A stretch of DNA of 64,000 nucleotides from Streptomyces marianii (GTDB lineage: Bacteria; Actinomycetota; Actinomycetes; Streptomycetales; Streptomycetaceae): positions 558,001-622,000 of the forward strand of contig NZ_VAWE01000001.1 of NCBI RefSeq assembly GCF_005795905.1, read 5' to 3'. Under the pieces are notes generated by a model, which did no database searches, had not been told where the DNA came from, and saw only the letters and a program-made list of their open reading frames with translations. The number at the start of each line of letters is the position of its first letter. Within the stretch, counting starts at the first letter, position 1. The position numbers and the translations under genes were made by a program. Of the stretch, positions 63,874-64,000 are shown piece by piece.

Positions 63874-64000
63874 CGACCGGTCGACGTCCTCTCGTACCCG
63901 ATTCGGACGGGTCGCTCGGTGCGGGGCATGGGCAGGACCGCGAGCGCGGGGCTCTACTTCCATGCGCGGCCGGGACGCCGTTCGGCGGGACGGGGATCTC

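Overview
The window reads as a chromosomal segment of a Streptomyces or close actinomycete relative. GC is very high with strong third-position GC bias, and start codons are often GTG. Operon partners overlap by ATGA or GTGA. Typical streptomycete families are present: a MalT-type LuxR regulator, a gas-vesicle gvp cluster, a streptogrisin-type protease, F420 enzymes and RsbU/STAS/RsbW partner-switching proteins. No rRNA, tRNA or CRISPR array was seen.

Layout. 0-10.4 kb: a membrane protein, a PIG-L deacetylase, an S33 peptidase-like hydrolase, and an osmoprotectant ABC importer whose ATPase gene is convergent with its binding-protein/permease operon. Three related miniature inverted-repeat elements lie here (about 3.5, 7.5 and 7.8 kb), then stress-type membrane proteins and a Na+/H+ antiporter. 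10.6-15.3 kb: a small protein, a large LuxR regulator and a lipid kinase. 15.7-20.8 kb: the mutA-mutB-meaB methylmalonyl-CoA mutase operon. 21-29 kb: a SixA-type phosphatase, an amidase, a membrane-anchored serine protease, a PadR regulator and an isoaspartyl methyltransferase. 29-34 kb: a very large secreted phosphodiester glycosidase/phosphoesterase and a secreted lytic transglycosylase-like protein. 35-38.4 kb: a MscS channel and a KhtTU-type K+/H+ antiporter pair. 38.7-40.7 kb: an APH-fold kinase and an F420 oxidoreductase.

41-47.5 kb: a gas-vesicle operon (gvpO-A-F-G-J-L-S-K plus one extra GvpA-fold gene) reads leftward from an AT-rich island. From the same island two genes read rightward: a histone-H1-like protein with separated acidic and basic blocks, and a SRPBCC protein with an acidic tail. 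CsbD, STAS and DUF4235 genes follow.

47.8-61.2 kb is a decaying, rearranged stretch. It holds fragments of a glutamate-cysteine ligase-like gene, an RsbW-like kinase, a multi-HAMP phosphatase and transposases of at least four families. Among them are an intact IS1380-type transposase and a lower-GC multicopper oxidase gene enclosed by two 180-bp direct copies of an IS630-type 3' end. Intact RsbU-like phosphatase, STAS, RsbW-like and winged-helix genes sit there too, with zinc-independent L33/L36 genes. 61.2-63.7 kb: an aldolase-TetR-hydrolase operon preceded by a 41-bp perfect palindrome, the likely repressor operator.

Much of the window fits osmotic, ionic and envelope stress: the osmoprotectant importer, MscS, KhtTU, the Na+/H+ antiporter, CsbD and the partner-switching proteins. 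That functional grouping is inference from gene content. Residue positions given are counted or estimated by eye.
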